This document shows positions 42,676 to 51,205 of a stretch of 57,055 bases of DNA, one piece after another. This stretch comes from Rhodospirillales bacterium (GTDB lineage: Bacteria; Pseudomonadota; Alphaproteobacteria; CACIAM-22H2). The first letter of the stretch is position 1. Each line of letters starts with the position of its first letter. A program made the position numbers and the translations under genes. The stretch lies in NCBI GenBank assembly GCA_947445225.1, contig CANFCX010000003.1:1-57055 (forward strand). The letters run 5' to 3'. The notes under the pieces were generated by a model, which searched no databases, had not been told where the DNA came from, and worked only from the letters and a program-made list of their open reading frames with translations.

Positions 42676-44391
42676 ATGGCGAAGGGCAACCGGATTTCGA
42701 CGCAGGCTCAGGTGGCACGCGGTTCAAACGACGACGCCGACCGTTTCTTCGCGCGCGCCTTGACGAGCCATCGCGGCGGCGATCTTCACAAGGCCGTCGG
42801 CGACTACACGCGCGCCATAGCGGCCCGGCCCGACCATGCCGATGCCCTGAATAATCTGGGCGTGGCCTTGCGGGCGCTTGGCCGCGATGGCGAGGCCGCG
42901 GCCGTGTTGCGGCGGGCGATCGAAGCCCGTCCGCGTCAGGCCGATTTTCACTACAATTTGGGCAACGCCCTGCGTGGCTTGGGGCGCCGCGAGGATGCCG
43001 TGGCCAGTTATCGGAGCGCGCTTTCGTGCGATCCGAAATCGATCCAGGCCCTTACCAATCTTGGTCTTTTGCTGCGCGATCTCGGGCGGCACGAAGAGGC
43101 CGTTGAGGCTCACGCCAACGCCGCCCGGCTCGATCCCACCTCGGCCGAATGCCTCAACAATCTCGGCTCGTCGTTGTTGGACGATGGCAAGCCGGAGGCG
43201 GCGTTGCTGGCGCTGCGCCGCGCCGCCATGCTCAAGCCCGATTATGCCGCCGCGTTGTACAATCAGGGCCTCGCCCAATTCAATTTGGGGCGTCTGGACG
43301 AGGCTGCCGCCTGCCATCGCGCGGCCATCGCATTAAAGCCGGACATGGCCGAGGCCCATGCCAATCTCGGCCAGGCCCTGGTTGGGGTCGGGCGGTTCGA
43401 CGACGCCATGGCCTGCTTCAATCGGGCGAAATCGCTGTCACCCGACAATCTCGACGCCAATCTCGGCCGCGCGCGGGCGTTGCTGCTGATCGGCCGCTTC
43501 AAGGAAGGCTGGGAGGCCTATGAATGGCGCTGGCGCCGCCCCAACAATCCGCCGCGCCAGTTTCCGCAGCCAATCTGGGACGGCGCCCCGCTCGATGGGC
43601 GAACGATCCTGCTGTATCCCGAGCAGGGTTTGGGCGACACAATTCAATTCGTGAGATACGCGCCGAAACTGGCGGAATTGGGCGCGCGCGTCGTCCTCGA
43701 ATGCCAGCCGCCCCTGCTGCGGCTTTTCTCCGGACTTCCCGGGGTGGAATCGATCGTCTCGCAGGGCGGTGCCCTGCCGAATTTCGACGTACACCTTCCG
43801 CTTTTGAGCCTTCCCCGAATCCTCGGCACGGAAATGGCGACAATCCCGGCCACCGCTCCCTATCTGCCAATGCCACCGGCGGGGCCACCCGTGCCGGCCG
43901 CCCCGGCCGGAACACGGTTGCGAATCGGCATCTCCTGGGCCGGCAACCCAAAACATCAGAACGACCGGTTTCGATCCTGCCCGCTGGCGCTTTTTCTCGA
44001 CCTCGCCGCGATACCGGGCGTGGCCCTTTATTCCCTGCAGGTGGGACCGGCGGCGGCGGACATCAAGAAGCTGGGCCTAGACGGCCTGATCCCCGACCTG
44101 GGTGCGGGGTTTGGCGACTTCGCGGAAACCGCCGCCGCCGTGACGCAGCTCGATCTTGTCATCGCCGTGGACACGGCCATCGTCCACCTCGCCGGCGCGT
44201 TGGCTCGGCCAACATGGGTCATCCTGCCGCAGGTGCCCGACTGGCGGTGGCTAGAGCAAGGCGATCGCAATCCGTGGTATCCTACGTTGCGCCTGTGGCG
44301 ACAGGAGCGGCTGGGGGATTGGCCGCCGGTTTTCGCGCGCATGGCGGCGGCACTGGGGGGGCTTGCCGAGGCTCGGCGGCACCCTTCCTGA
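42676..44391 (+). CDS. TPR protein with glycosyltransferase (heptosyltransferase-like) domain, second of two
   Basis: The 571-residue protein is a longer version of its upstream neighbour. It has about eight tetratricopeptide repeats (about residues 20-290, with recurring LNNLG, YNLGNALRGLG and ALTNLGLLLRDLG), then the same transferase domain: LLYPEQGLGDTIQFVRYA, ISWAGNPKHQNDRFRS and VDTAIVHLAGALARPTWV. The paralogy indicates a tandem duplication followed by a change in TPR number. A TTG overlapping the previous stop could also be the start. The function may be glycosylation of a surface or flagellar protein, but this is not shown. Confidence 0.86.
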   Translation: MAKGNRISTQAQVARGSNDDADRFFARALTSHRGGDLHKAVGDYTRAIAARPDHADALNNLGVALRALGRDGEAAAVLRRAIEARPRQADFHYNLGNALRGLGRREDAVASYRSALSCDPKSIQALTNLGLLLRDLGRHEEAVEAHANAARLDPTSAECLNNLGSSLLDDGKPEAALLALRRAAMLKPDYAAALYNQGLAQFNLGRLDEAAACHRAAIALKPDMAEAHANLGQALVGVGRFDDAMACFNRAKSLSPDNLDANLGRARALLLIGRFKEGWEAYEWRWRRPNNPPRQFPQPIWDGAPLDGRTILLYPEQGLGDTIQFVRYAPKLAELGARVVLECQPPLLRLFSGLPGVESIVSQGGALPNFDVHLPLLSLPRILGTEMATIPATAPYLPMPPAGPPVPAAPAGTRLRIGISWAGNPKHQNDRFRSCPLALFLDLAAIPGVALYSLQVGPAAADIKKLGLDGLIPDLGAGFGDFAETAAAVTQLDLVIAVDTAIVHLAGALARPTWVILPQVPDWRWLEQGDRNPWYPTLRLWRQERLGDWPPVFARMAAALGGLAEARRHPS

Positions 44392-44408
44392 AGGGGAGCA
44401 GGCAATAC

Positions 44409-46838
44409 ATGGAAGGCACAACCCCGGTTCCCGTCGAGCGGCGTCTACGCCGCGATCGGCGCCAATCGGATCAACCGCAAACCGGTCCGGATCGGCGTTC
44501 GGGGGATGAGCGGCGCTCGAAATGGCGTTCCCTGGCCTTTATCGCCAAGCGCAGCACGGCTGTCCGGCGCGACAAGAACCGTCGCAGCGTCCCCTTTCGG
44601 CAGCGCATCGTACCGTTCCTTCGCGGGATCGTGTGGTCCCAGCGCACATTCGCGTTCGTTCTGTTGCTGTTATTCGTTTCCCTGCGTCAGTGGGATCCGG
44701 CGCCGGTCCAATTGCTGCGCGAACGGGGCTTCGATTTCATCCAATCGATGCGGCCGAATGTTATGGCGCCCGAACCCAATGTCGTCATTGTCGATATTGA
44801 CGAAAAGAGCCTGGCCAAGATCGGCCAGTGGCCGTGGCCGCGCGTTCTGCTCGCGCAGTTGGTCGAAAATATTATCCTCGACTATGGGGCATTGGTGGTC
44901 GGCTTCGACATCGTGTTCGCCGAGCCGGACCGCGTTTCGCCGCCGAAGCTGGCCGAATTCGTTAGGCCGTACGATCCACAAACCGCCGACGCCTTACTTA
45001 AATTGCCCGACAGCGACGAAGTTTTTGCCGCGGCCTTGAAGCGCACCAGCGTGGTGGCGGGTCAGTCCGGGCATTTTGACGAAAGCCTGGGCAAAGGGAC
45101 GCCGCCGGTGCGAACGACGATTGCCGAGATCGGCGGCGATCCGCGGCCGTACCTCCTCAACTTCGGCGGCATGGTGCGCAATCTGCCCATCATCGAGGAG
45201 GCCGCCGCCGGTCGCGGGATGTTTACGGTCAGCCCGGAGCCCGATGGCGTTGTTCGCCGAGTGCCCGCAATCATGTCGGTGGGAAAGGACTTGTATCCGA
45301 CTCTTTCCATCGAAATGTTGCGCGTGGCGCTGGGGGGAAGCAACATCGCCATCAAATCGGACCTCAACGGCGTGAAAAGTGTTGTTGTCGCGGGTTTTGA
45401 AGTTCCTACGGACACCTCGGCGCGGGTGCGCCCTCATTTTGCCCACTACGATAGGCCCCGTTATATCCCGGCGATCGACATCCTAACCGGCGAGGTCGAT
45501 CCCAAACGCCTCAATCGAAAACTCGTGCTCCTTGGAACTTCGGCGCTGGGGCTCGTCGACAACAAGACCACGCCGGTCGACCAATTCCTGCCGGGTGTGG
45601 AAGTTCACGCCCAACTCATCGAGGGCATGATTGCCGGAACATTGCTCACGCAATGGCAATGGATCGCGGAAGGCAAAATAATACTCGACGCAAAAATGGC
45701 TGAAATCTTGCTGGCGTTTGTTGTCGGCGCGATGATGATTTGGCTGGTGCCGCGATTCGGCGCTAAGCCCATGCTAATCATGTTCTTTGCCATTGCCGGC
45801 ACTCTCATGGGCGGCACGACATATTTGTTCATCGAACAAAGGCAACTCCTGGATTTCATCTTTCCGGCCGGCACGGCGCTCGTTCTGTTCATGCTGCTCG
45901 GTTACCTGAACTACGCCCGCGAGGAGGCCCAAAAGAAACAGGTGCGCGGAGCCTTCAGCCGCTACATGTCGCCGGCCCTGGTCGAAAAATTGGCGCAATT
46001 TCCGGAATCCCTGAAACTCGGCGGCGAAACCCGGGACATGACGATCATGTTCTCCGACATTCGCGGCTTCACCACGATTTCCGAACAATTCGACGCCGAA
46101 GGCCTCACTCGATTCATCAACCGGTTCCTTACGCCCATGACGGACATCATCCTCAAGGGCCGCGGCACCATCGACAAATACATGGGCGACGCCATCATGG
46201 CGTTCTGGAACGCGCCGTTGGACGACGAAGAACATGCGCGTCACGCCTGTCGTTCTGGACTGGCGATGATGGCCGAATGCCGCCTTCTTAATCAGCGTTG
46301 GAAGGCGGAGGCGGAGGCCGAGGGGCGCAAATTCATTCCGGTCAATATCGGCGTCGGGCTCAATTCCGGCAGCGTGTGCGTCGGCAACATGGGTTCGGAT
46401 TTGCGCTTCGACTATTCGGTGCTCGGCGATGACGTCAATCTGGCGTCGCGCCTGGAAGGCCAATCCAAGACCTATGGCGTCGACATCGTCATCGGCAAGA
46501 ACACGCGCGACGGCGTTCCCGATTTTGCCACCATCGAAATCGACATGATCAAGGTGAAGGGCAAGACCCAGCCGGTTCGCATCTTTGCCTTGCTCGGCGA
46601 TGAAACGGTGGCCGCGACGCCATCAATTCAAAGCCTTTGCAAGCTGAACGACGCCTTGATCACGTCTTATAGGGCGCAGGAATGGGATAAGACCCTGGCA
46701 TTGATCGCACAGGCCCGCCCGTTGGGCGAAGGCAAGCTGAACACGCTGTACGAACTTTATGAGGAGCGTGTCGCCTATTACCGGGAAAACCCGCCGGGTG
46801 CGGATTGGGACGGCGTCTACGTCGCAACCTCGAAATAA
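44409..46838 (+). CDS. CHASE2-domain class III adenylate cyclase
   Basis: Makes cAMP in response to an unknown periplasmic signal. The 809-residue protein has an arginine-rich N terminus (about residues 11-65), one transmembrane helix (about 78-93), a periplasmic CHASE2 domain (about 100-395), three helices (about 415-495) and a cytoplasmic cyclase domain (about 540-705). Metal-binding Asp550 (FSDIRGFT) and Asp594 (MGDAIMAFWN) are present. Lys590 and the aspartate in FDYSVLGDDVNLASR favour ATP over GTP, and the Asn/Arg transition-state pair is intact. A short helical tail follows. It is convergent with tolC. Confidence 0.93.
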   Translation: MEGTTPVPVERRLRRDRRQSDQPQTGPDRRSGDERRSKWRSLAFIAKRSTAVRRDKNRRSVPFRQRIVPFLRGIVWSQRTFAFVLLLLFVSLRQWDPAPVQLLRERGFDFIQSMRPNVMAPEPNVVIVDIDEKSLAKIGQWPWPRVLLAQLVENIILDYGALVVGFDIVFAEPDRVSPPKLAEFVRPYDPQTADALLKLPDSDEVFAAALKRTSVVAGQSGHFDESLGKGTPPVRTTIAEIGGDPRPYLLNFGGMVRNLPIIEEAAAGRGMFTVSPEPDGVVRRVPAIMSVGKDLYPTLSIEMLRVALGGSNIAIKSDLNGVKSVVVAGFEVPTDTSARVRPHFAHYDRPRYIPAIDILTGEVDPKRLNRKLVLLGTSALGLVDNKTTPVDQFLPGVEVHAQLIEGMIAGTLLTQWQWIAEGKIILDAKMAEILLAFVVGAMMIWLVPRFGAKPMLIMFFAIAGTLMGGTTYLFIEQRQLLDFIFPAGTALVLFMLLGYLNYAREEAQKKQVRGAFSRYMSPALVEKLAQFPESLKLGGETRDMTIMFSDIRGFTTISEQFDAEGLTRFINRFLTPMTDIILKGRGTIDKYMGDAIMAFWNAPLDDEEHARHACRSGLAMMAECRLLNQRWKAEAEAEGRKFIPVNIGVGLNSGSVCVGNMGSDLRFDYSVLGDDVNLASRLEGQSKTYGVDIVIGKNTRDGVPDFATIEIDMIKVKGKTQPVRIFALLGDETVAATPSIQSLCKLNDALITSYRAQEWDKTLALIAQARPLGEGKLNTLYELYEERVAYYRENPPGADWDGVYVATSK

Positions 46839-46857
46839 CAGGCCGCGTGCGTCGCCT

Positions 46858-48501
46858 TCAGCGTTGATCCCGGGGAGGCTCGAAGCCCATGAAATTCCAT
46901 GGGCTTCCCGCTCGGTCAAGCTGACCCTCGAACCGCGTGCTTTGCTTTTCCACGTTGCCGGCGAGATCCTCGCGGGTCGCGGGTCGTGACGGTATCGCCG
47001 CCGGTGTCCGCGACGCCGGGCTTGCCGTCGGAATGGCCGCCGGTGCAGTCGCGGCCCTTTGGCTCGCCGGCGCCGGGGTAACGACAGCGGCGACCGGCGC
47101 AACCGGCGCCTCTGGCTTTGCCGCCGCGGCCGGGGGTGCAACCCGCGTGGTGGCGACGACCGCGCCCGGACGAACCGGGGGCTCGATCGCCCCGGTTTGC
47201 GGCGTGACGCCCAGCGTCGTCGGCGTCAGGCGACCCATGGCGTTCAGCGTCCGGTAGACGGCCTTGCGCGCATCGAACGCGGCCCCGACGAAGTTGATGC
47301 GCGCGCTGTAGACCTCGTTTTCGGCATCGAGCACGTTCAACGCGGATTCGCGGCCGGCGTCGCGAAGCTTGACGCGGGCGTCGAAGACCTCCGAAGCGAT
47401 GTTGACGGCGTTTTGCAACAGCCCAACGCGCTCGCGGGTGGTCAGCATTTCATTCCAAGCCATCCGGACTTCTTCAACGATCCGCCGCGAGCCGAGGTTC
47501 AAATTGTCCTTCGACGCCTCGAAGTTCAGCGACGCCTCGGCGACCCCGGCGCGTTTGGCGAAACCGGAGAACAATTCCCAGGTCGCCTTGAGGAGGACGG
47601 AGAAATCGCGTCGCGTCCCGCGCGTGGCGTCGGCATCCTGTTCGATATTGCTCTTACCCACCAAGTCCAGCTTTGGAAAATATTCGGCGAAGGCGACATC
47701 GCGCTTGGTATCGGCCAGATCGACCTGGCGTGCCGTCGATTGCAGGGCGGGATTTCCCGACAGCGCGATGCGTGCGGCGTCTTCGACTGTCTCCGGTATC
47801 TGCTCCACCGGCGCCAGGGGATCGGCCATGGCATCGGGATTGGGCCGGTGGTCGAATATTTGGGTGTAACGCGCCACGGCATCGTTGAATTGGCCTTCGA
47901 ACGCGACACGCCTTTCCTTGGCGAGCTGCAAACGCGAGCGCGCAAGCAATTCGTCCACGGCCAGGCCGCCGCCGCGCTGCACGCGTTCGCTTTCCAAATT
48001 GAGCTGGCGTTGAACCGTGGCCTCATTGTTGCGGGCGAGATTGACGAGCTGCGAGTTGCGGAGGACGTCCAGATAGGCGGACACGGCGTCGAACAACACC
48101 GATTGCCGCGTGCCCTCTAACGCCAAGCCGGCGATATCCGCCGAAACCCGCGCGCCTTCGTAATTGCCGTCGCGTTTGCCCCCGTCGAAGATGCGTTGGG
48201 TCAAGGTCAGGGTGGCTTTGTCGCGCACGATGCCCGATGCCGCGCCCTCGGTGCGGCGGCGCGCGGGGCTGTCGATGCTCTCATACCCGGTATCGCCGTC
48301 CGCGGTCAGGGTCGGCAGGTACTCCCCGAACGATTTCTTGATGCCTTCCTGAGCGGCGGCGGCGCCCTTTTCGGCGGCCTTGATGCGGGGATTGCTCGTC
48401 AGCAGCCCGACCAACTCCGTGCTTAGGGACTGGGCGGTCGCATCGGCGGCCGTAAAAACGACAACAACCGCCGTCAGGACGCAAAGTTTCAGCTTAGGCA
48501 T
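46858..48501 (-). CDS. tolC: TolC-family outer-membrane efflux protein with a long low-complexity tail
   Basis: Outer-membrane channel of a tripartite exporter. The 547-residue protein has a signal peptide (LCVLTAVVVVFTAADATAQ) and two TolC repeats: NPRIKAAEKGAAAAQEGI and LVNLARNNEATVQRQLNLE in the first, and NPALQSTARQVDLADTKRDVA and RAGRESALNVLDAENEVY-like in the second. The barrel and coiled-coil part ends near residue 435. The remaining 110 residues are Ala/Pro/Thr-rich, unlike E. coli TolC. No membrane-fusion or inner-membrane partner is encoded nearby. The start follows GGGGAGTTGAG, and a good promoter lies about 95 bases upstream. Confidence 0.9.
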   Translation of the reverse strand: MPKLKLCVLTAVVVVFTAADATAQSLSTELVGLLTSNPRIKAAEKGAAAAQEGIKKSFGEYLPTLTADGDTGYESIDSPARRRTEGAASGIVRDKATLTLTQRIFDGGKRDGNYEGARVSADIAGLALEGTRQSVLFDAVSAYLDVLRNSQLVNLARNNEATVQRQLNLESERVQRGGGLAVDELLARSRLQLAKERRVAFEGQFNDAVARYTQIFDHRPNPDAMADPLAPVEQIPETVEDAARIALSGNPALQSTARQVDLADTKRDVAFAEYFPKLDLVGKSNIEQDADATRGTRRDFSVLLKATWELFSGFAKRAGVAEASLNFEASKDNLNLGSRRIVEEVRMAWNEMLTTRERVGLLQNAVNIASEVFDARVKLRDAGRESALNVLDAENEVYSARINFVGAAFDARKAVYRTLNAMGRLTPTTLGVTPQTGAIEPPVRPGAVVATTRVAPPAAAAKPEAPVAPVAAVVTPAPASQRAATAPAAIPTASPASRTPAAIPSRPATREDLAGNVEKQSTRFEGQLDRAGSPWNFMGFEPPRDQR

Positions 48502-48595
48502 CTCAACTCCCCTACCCATCGCATGAGCTCGTATCTCGACACCCGGCTTCGATCCCAAGCGCGTCGGGAGTCGTCCCATTGAGACGAGTATCGCG

Positions 48596-48624
48596 AAGAT
48601 AGGTTCCTGAATCGAGGCTGTCAA
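48596..48624 (-). promoter_or_regulatory. Sigma-70-type promoter of tolC
   Basis: On the minus strand, a consensus -35 TTGACA (48624-48619), 17 bases, then TATCTT (48601-48596). The -35 box is inside the left arm of the 58-bp palindrome, so any protein bound there would affect tolC. Confidence 0.65.
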
Positions 48625-48668
48625 AATATCAGTTTGGCCGGCCAAACTGATATTTTGACAGCCTCGAT
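48611..48668. repeat. Perfect 58-bp palindrome between tolC and irr
   Basis: Two 29-base arms with no spacer and no mismatch, meeting at GGCC|GGCC. Each arm reads ATCGAGGCTGTCAAAATATC, then AGTTTGGCC. The pairing breaks at 48610/48669 (A opposite A). No T tract follows, so it is not a normal terminator. It could be a double operator, the footprint or junction of a small transposable element, or a cruciform site. Confidence 0.95.
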
Positions 48669-48731
48669 AAGCCTGGCCCCTTTCCGTTCGATCCGGGGTG
48701 CTTTATACCAAGGCAGCAAGAGCCCAAAGCC

Positions 48732-49154
48732 ATGAACGACCATCGCCGTTATGCCCGCGCGATCGAGCTGCTCCGAGCAGCGAAATTGCGCCCCACACGC
48801 CAGCGGATGGCGCTCGCCCGCCTGCTTTTTGCCACCGGCCACCGGCATGTCACCGCCGAGACCCTTCATGACGAGGCGCTGGCGGCGCATGTTCGGGTTT
48901 CCCTGGCCACGGTCTACAACGCGCTGCATCGGTTCACGGCCGCGGGGCTGCTGCGCGAGGTGGTCGTCGACGGCCAGCGATCCTGTTTCGATACCAACAC
49001 CACCGATCATCAGCATTTCTTCATCGAGGAAGAGGGGCAGCTTCAAGACATTCCGGCCGCCAGCGTGCAGATCACCGGATTGCCCGCACCGCCGCCGGGA
49101 ACCAGCATCCGGCGCGTCGATGTCATCGTCCGCGTGGCAAAAGTATCGGGCTAG
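48732..49154 (+). CDS. irr: Fur-family iron response regulator Irr
   Basis: Global regulator of iron and haem genes in alphaproteobacteria, stable under low iron and binding ICE boxes. The 140-residue protein has the Fur winged helix (LRPTRQRMALARLL, HVTAETLHDEAL and recognition helix VSLATVYNALHRFTAAGLL) and the shortened C-terminal dimer domain without CxxC zinc pairs. The metal-haem motif reads HQH (93-95), where some Irr proteins have HHH. The N-terminal GCPWHD haem motif of Bradyrhizobium Irr is absent. It lies upstream of an Irr box and rubrerythrin. Confidence 0.9.
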   Translation: MNDHRRYARAIELLRAAKLRPTRQRMALARLLFATGHRHVTAETLHDEALAAHVRVSLATVYNALHRFTAAGLLREVVVDGQRSCFDTNTTDHQHFFIEEEGQLQDIPAASVQITGLPAPPPGTSIRRVDVIVRVAKVSG

Positions 49155-49185
49155 TTGTTGGCCCAATCGAGTGACAGCCAGTAAA

Positions 49186-49200
49186 TTAGAATCGTTCTAA
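49186..49200. promoter_or_regulatory. Irr box (ICE) upstream of rubrerythrin
   Basis: TTAGAA-TCG-TTCTAA, a perfect inverted repeat with a three-base spacer, extended by A/T on both sides. It matches the known iron control element bound by Irr (TTTAGAA-N3-TTCTAAA). It sits between irr and the rubrerythrin gene, just before a TTGACA. Confidence 0.8.
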
Positions 49201-49204
49201 AATA

Positions 49205-49235
49205 TTGACAGCGTTGGGCGGCGCTGCCATATGAA
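49205..49235 (+). promoter_or_regulatory. Candidate promoter of the rubrerythrin operon
   Basis: A consensus TTGACA (49205-49210) lies immediately after the Irr box. The -10 is less clear (CATATG at 17 bases or TATGAA at 19). With the Irr box upstream of the -35, Irr could activate or could block polymerase binding. Confidence 0.45.
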
Positions 49236-49315
49236 ACGGTGACGGAATTCGCGGCCTCGGCCGCGGATTTCGGAAAGATTGTCGTCCACCAACACGTCCG
49301 CTGAAAAGGTGCATC

Positions 49316-49735
49316 ATGGCCAATTTGAAGGGCTCCAAGACCGAGCAAAATCTGAAAGACGCCTTCTCCGGCGAATCGCAAGCCAATCGACGGTATCTCT
49401 ATTTCGCGCAAAAGGCCGATGTCGAAGGCTACAACGATGTTTCGGCGGTTTTTCGGTCGACGGCCGAGGGCGAAACCGGACACGCCCACGGCCACCTTGA
49501 ATTTCTCGAGGCCGTTGGGGATCCCGCGACGGGGTTGCCCATTGGCGACACCTCGAAGAACCTGAAAGCGGCGATCGCGGGCGAAACCCATGAGTACACC
49601 GACATGTACCCGGGTATGGCCAAGGTCGCCCGCCAGGAAGGCTTCGGCGAGATCGCCGATTGGTTCGAGACTCTGGCGAAAGCTGAACGGTCTCATGCCG
49701 GCCGGTTCCAAAGGGCTCTCGATACTTTGACCTAA
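49316..49735 (+). CDS. Rubrerythrin lacking the rubredoxin domain
   Basis: Di-iron peroxidase that reduces hydrogen peroxide. The 139-residue four-helix protein keeps the ferritin-like ligands: Glu20 ([15 protein letters not shown]), Glu53 and His56 ([10 protein letters not shown]), Glu90 with Glu93 ([11 protein letters not shown]), and Glu124 and His127 ([10 protein letters not shown]). It ends after the fourth helix, so the C-terminal rubredoxin that feeds electrons in classical rubrerythrins is missing. The following GlpC-like Fe-S protein may supply electrons instead. An Irr box upstream suggests iron or haem control. Confidence 0.94.
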   Translation: MANLKGSKTEQNLKDAFSGESQANRRYLYFAQKADVEGYNDVSAVFRSTAEGETGHAHGHLEFLEAVGDPATGLPIGDTSKNLKAAIAGETHEYTDMYPGMAKVARQEGFGEIADWFETLAKAERSHAGRFQRALDTLT

Positions 49736-49746
49736 GAGCCTTCTCG

Positions 49747-49777
49747 GCCCTGCCGCAGCCTCGTGCTGCGGCGGGGC
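49747..49777. terminator. GC-rich hairpin between rubrerythrin and the GlpC-like gene
   Basis: GCCC-T-GCCGCAGC pairs with GCTGCGGC-G-GGGC around CTCGT. There is no T tract, so it may attenuate transcription or protect the upstream mRNA end instead of fully terminating. Confidence 0.45.
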
Positions 49778-49835
49778 TACAACCGGAATGCGGCCGATTT
49801 CCGATCGAACGCGGCCCTGGGGATGGAGTACAATC

Positions 49836-51185
49836 TTGCGCGAAGGTAGCCTCGAAGCGCCAACTCGCCATCCGGTCGCGTGGAACGACCCGGCTTTCAC
49901 CGACCCGGCCGCCATCGACGCCGAATTGAGGCGGATTTTCGACATCTGCCACGGCTGCCGCCGCTGTTTCAATCTGTGCGACAGCTTTCCCCGGCTGTTC
50001 GACTTGGTCGACAACGCACCGACCGGGGAACTCGATTCGGTCGACAGCAAGGATTTCAAGGGCGTCGTTGACGCCTGCACGCTGTGCGACATGTGTTTCA
50101 TGACGAAATGCCCCTATGTTCCGCCGCACGCCTTCAACCTCGATTTTCCGCATTTGATGCTGCGGTATCGCGTCGCCGAGGCGAAGGCCGGCATGAACAA
50201 CGTGGTCGAGGGGTTGCTGTCGGAGACCGACCGCAACGGCAAAATGGCGGGGATGGTCGCGCCGCTGGCCAATTGGGCGGGAAAGACCGGTAACCGCCTC
50301 ACCCGGCCGGCGATGGAAAAGGCCCTTGGTGTGCATCGCGACGCACACCTGCCGAAATTTCACGGAAAAAGCTTTTCGCGGCGGGCGCGCACCGAGGCGC
50401 CGCCACGCGCGGCGAACGCCCCGGCGTTGGCGCGCAAGGCCGCGCTTTATGCGACCTGTTTCGTGAACTACAACAACCCCGATATCGGCATGGCGGCGCT
50501 CGGCGTTCTGGCCAAGAACGGCGTCGACGCCAAAGTCGTTTATCCCCGTTGCTGCGGCATGCCACAGCTCGAACGCGGGGAAATCGAGCGGGTCGCCGAA
50601 GCCGCGCGGGCGGTTGCGCGAGATCTGGCGCCGGTTCTCGATGACGGTTACGACATCGTCGCCCTCATGCCGTCCTGCGCGCTGATGATGAAATTCGAAT
50701 GGCCGTTGATCGTGCCCGACGATCCCGCGGTCAAGCGCCTCGCCAAGGCGACTTTCGACATCAGCGAATACGTCGTGGACATCGCCCGCAAGGAGGGCAT
50801 GGCCCCTGGAATGCAGCCGCTTCCCGGTGGCGTGACGCTTCATCTGGCCTGCCATTCGCGCGCCCAAAACATGGGTCCGAAGGCGGCGGAGATGCTCCGT
50901 CTCATCCCGGGCGCCGATGTCGCCGTGATCGAGCGATGCTCCGGTCACGGCGGTTCCTGGGGGGTCATGAAGGAGAATTTCGAGGTGGCGCTGAAGGTTG
51001 GCCGGCCGGTCGTTAAACAGGCGATCGCCAACGCCAAGGCGCATCTGGCGTCGGAATGTCCGTTGGCCGGCGCTCATATCGTCCAGGGAATGCAGCGCAG
51101 CGATGGCGACAAGGCGCCCGCGGCCGCCGTCCATCCCATCCAATTGCTGGCCCGGGCCTACGGCCTGGACGGCGCCGCCTCCTAA
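49836..51185 (+). CDS. GlpC/HdrD-like Fe-S electron-transfer protein
   Basis: The 449-residue protein has two [4Fe-4S] motifs near the N terminus, CHGCRRCFNLC (Cys38, 41, 44, 48) and CTLCDMCFMTKCPY (Cys81, 84, 87, 92). Two cysteine-rich CCG domains follow, containing RCCGMP, ACHSRAQNMG and ERCSGHGG, as in heterodisulfide reductase HdrB/D and GlpC. The start is a TTG with GGAG eight bases before it and gives the family N terminus REGSLEAPTRHP; an ATG 16 codons upstream lacks this support. It lies between rubrerythrin and DUF3501, a recurring trio, and probably carries electrons to rubrerythrin. Confidence 0.9.
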   Translation: MREGSLEAPTRHPVAWNDPAFTDPAAIDAELRRIFDICHGCRRCFNLCDSFPRLFDLVDNAPTGELDSVDSKDFKGVVDACTLCDMCFMTKCPYVPPHAFNLDFPHLMLRYRVAEAKAGMNNVVEGLLSETDRNGKMAGMVAPLANWAGKTGNRLTRPAMEKALGVHRDAHLPKFHGKSFSRRARTEAPPRAANAPALARKAALYATCFVNYNNPDIGMAALGVLAKNGVDAKVVYPRCCGMPQLERGEIERVAEAARAVARDLAPVLDDGYDIVALMPSCALMMKFEWPLIVPDDPAVKRLAKATFDISEYVVDIARKEGMAPGMQPLPGGVTLHLACHSRAQNMGPKAAEMLRLIPGADVAVIERCSGHGGSWGVMKENFEVALKVGRPVVKQAIANAKAHLASECPLAGAHIVQGMQRSDGDKAPAAAVHPIQLLARAYGLDGAAS

Positions 51186-51205
51186 TCGGGGCGAAGGGTT
51201 GCGCC

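Noticed and set aside
44409-46838. CHASE2 cyclase as a guanylate cyclase
   Set aside because: Lys590 and the Asp in FDYSVLGD are the ATP-selecting residues of class III cyclases; the Glu/Cys or Glu/Ser pair for GTP is absent.
48611-48668. The 58-bp palindrome as an ordinary bidirectional terminator
   Set aside because: It lies between divergent genes, upstream of both starts, and no T tract follows either arm.
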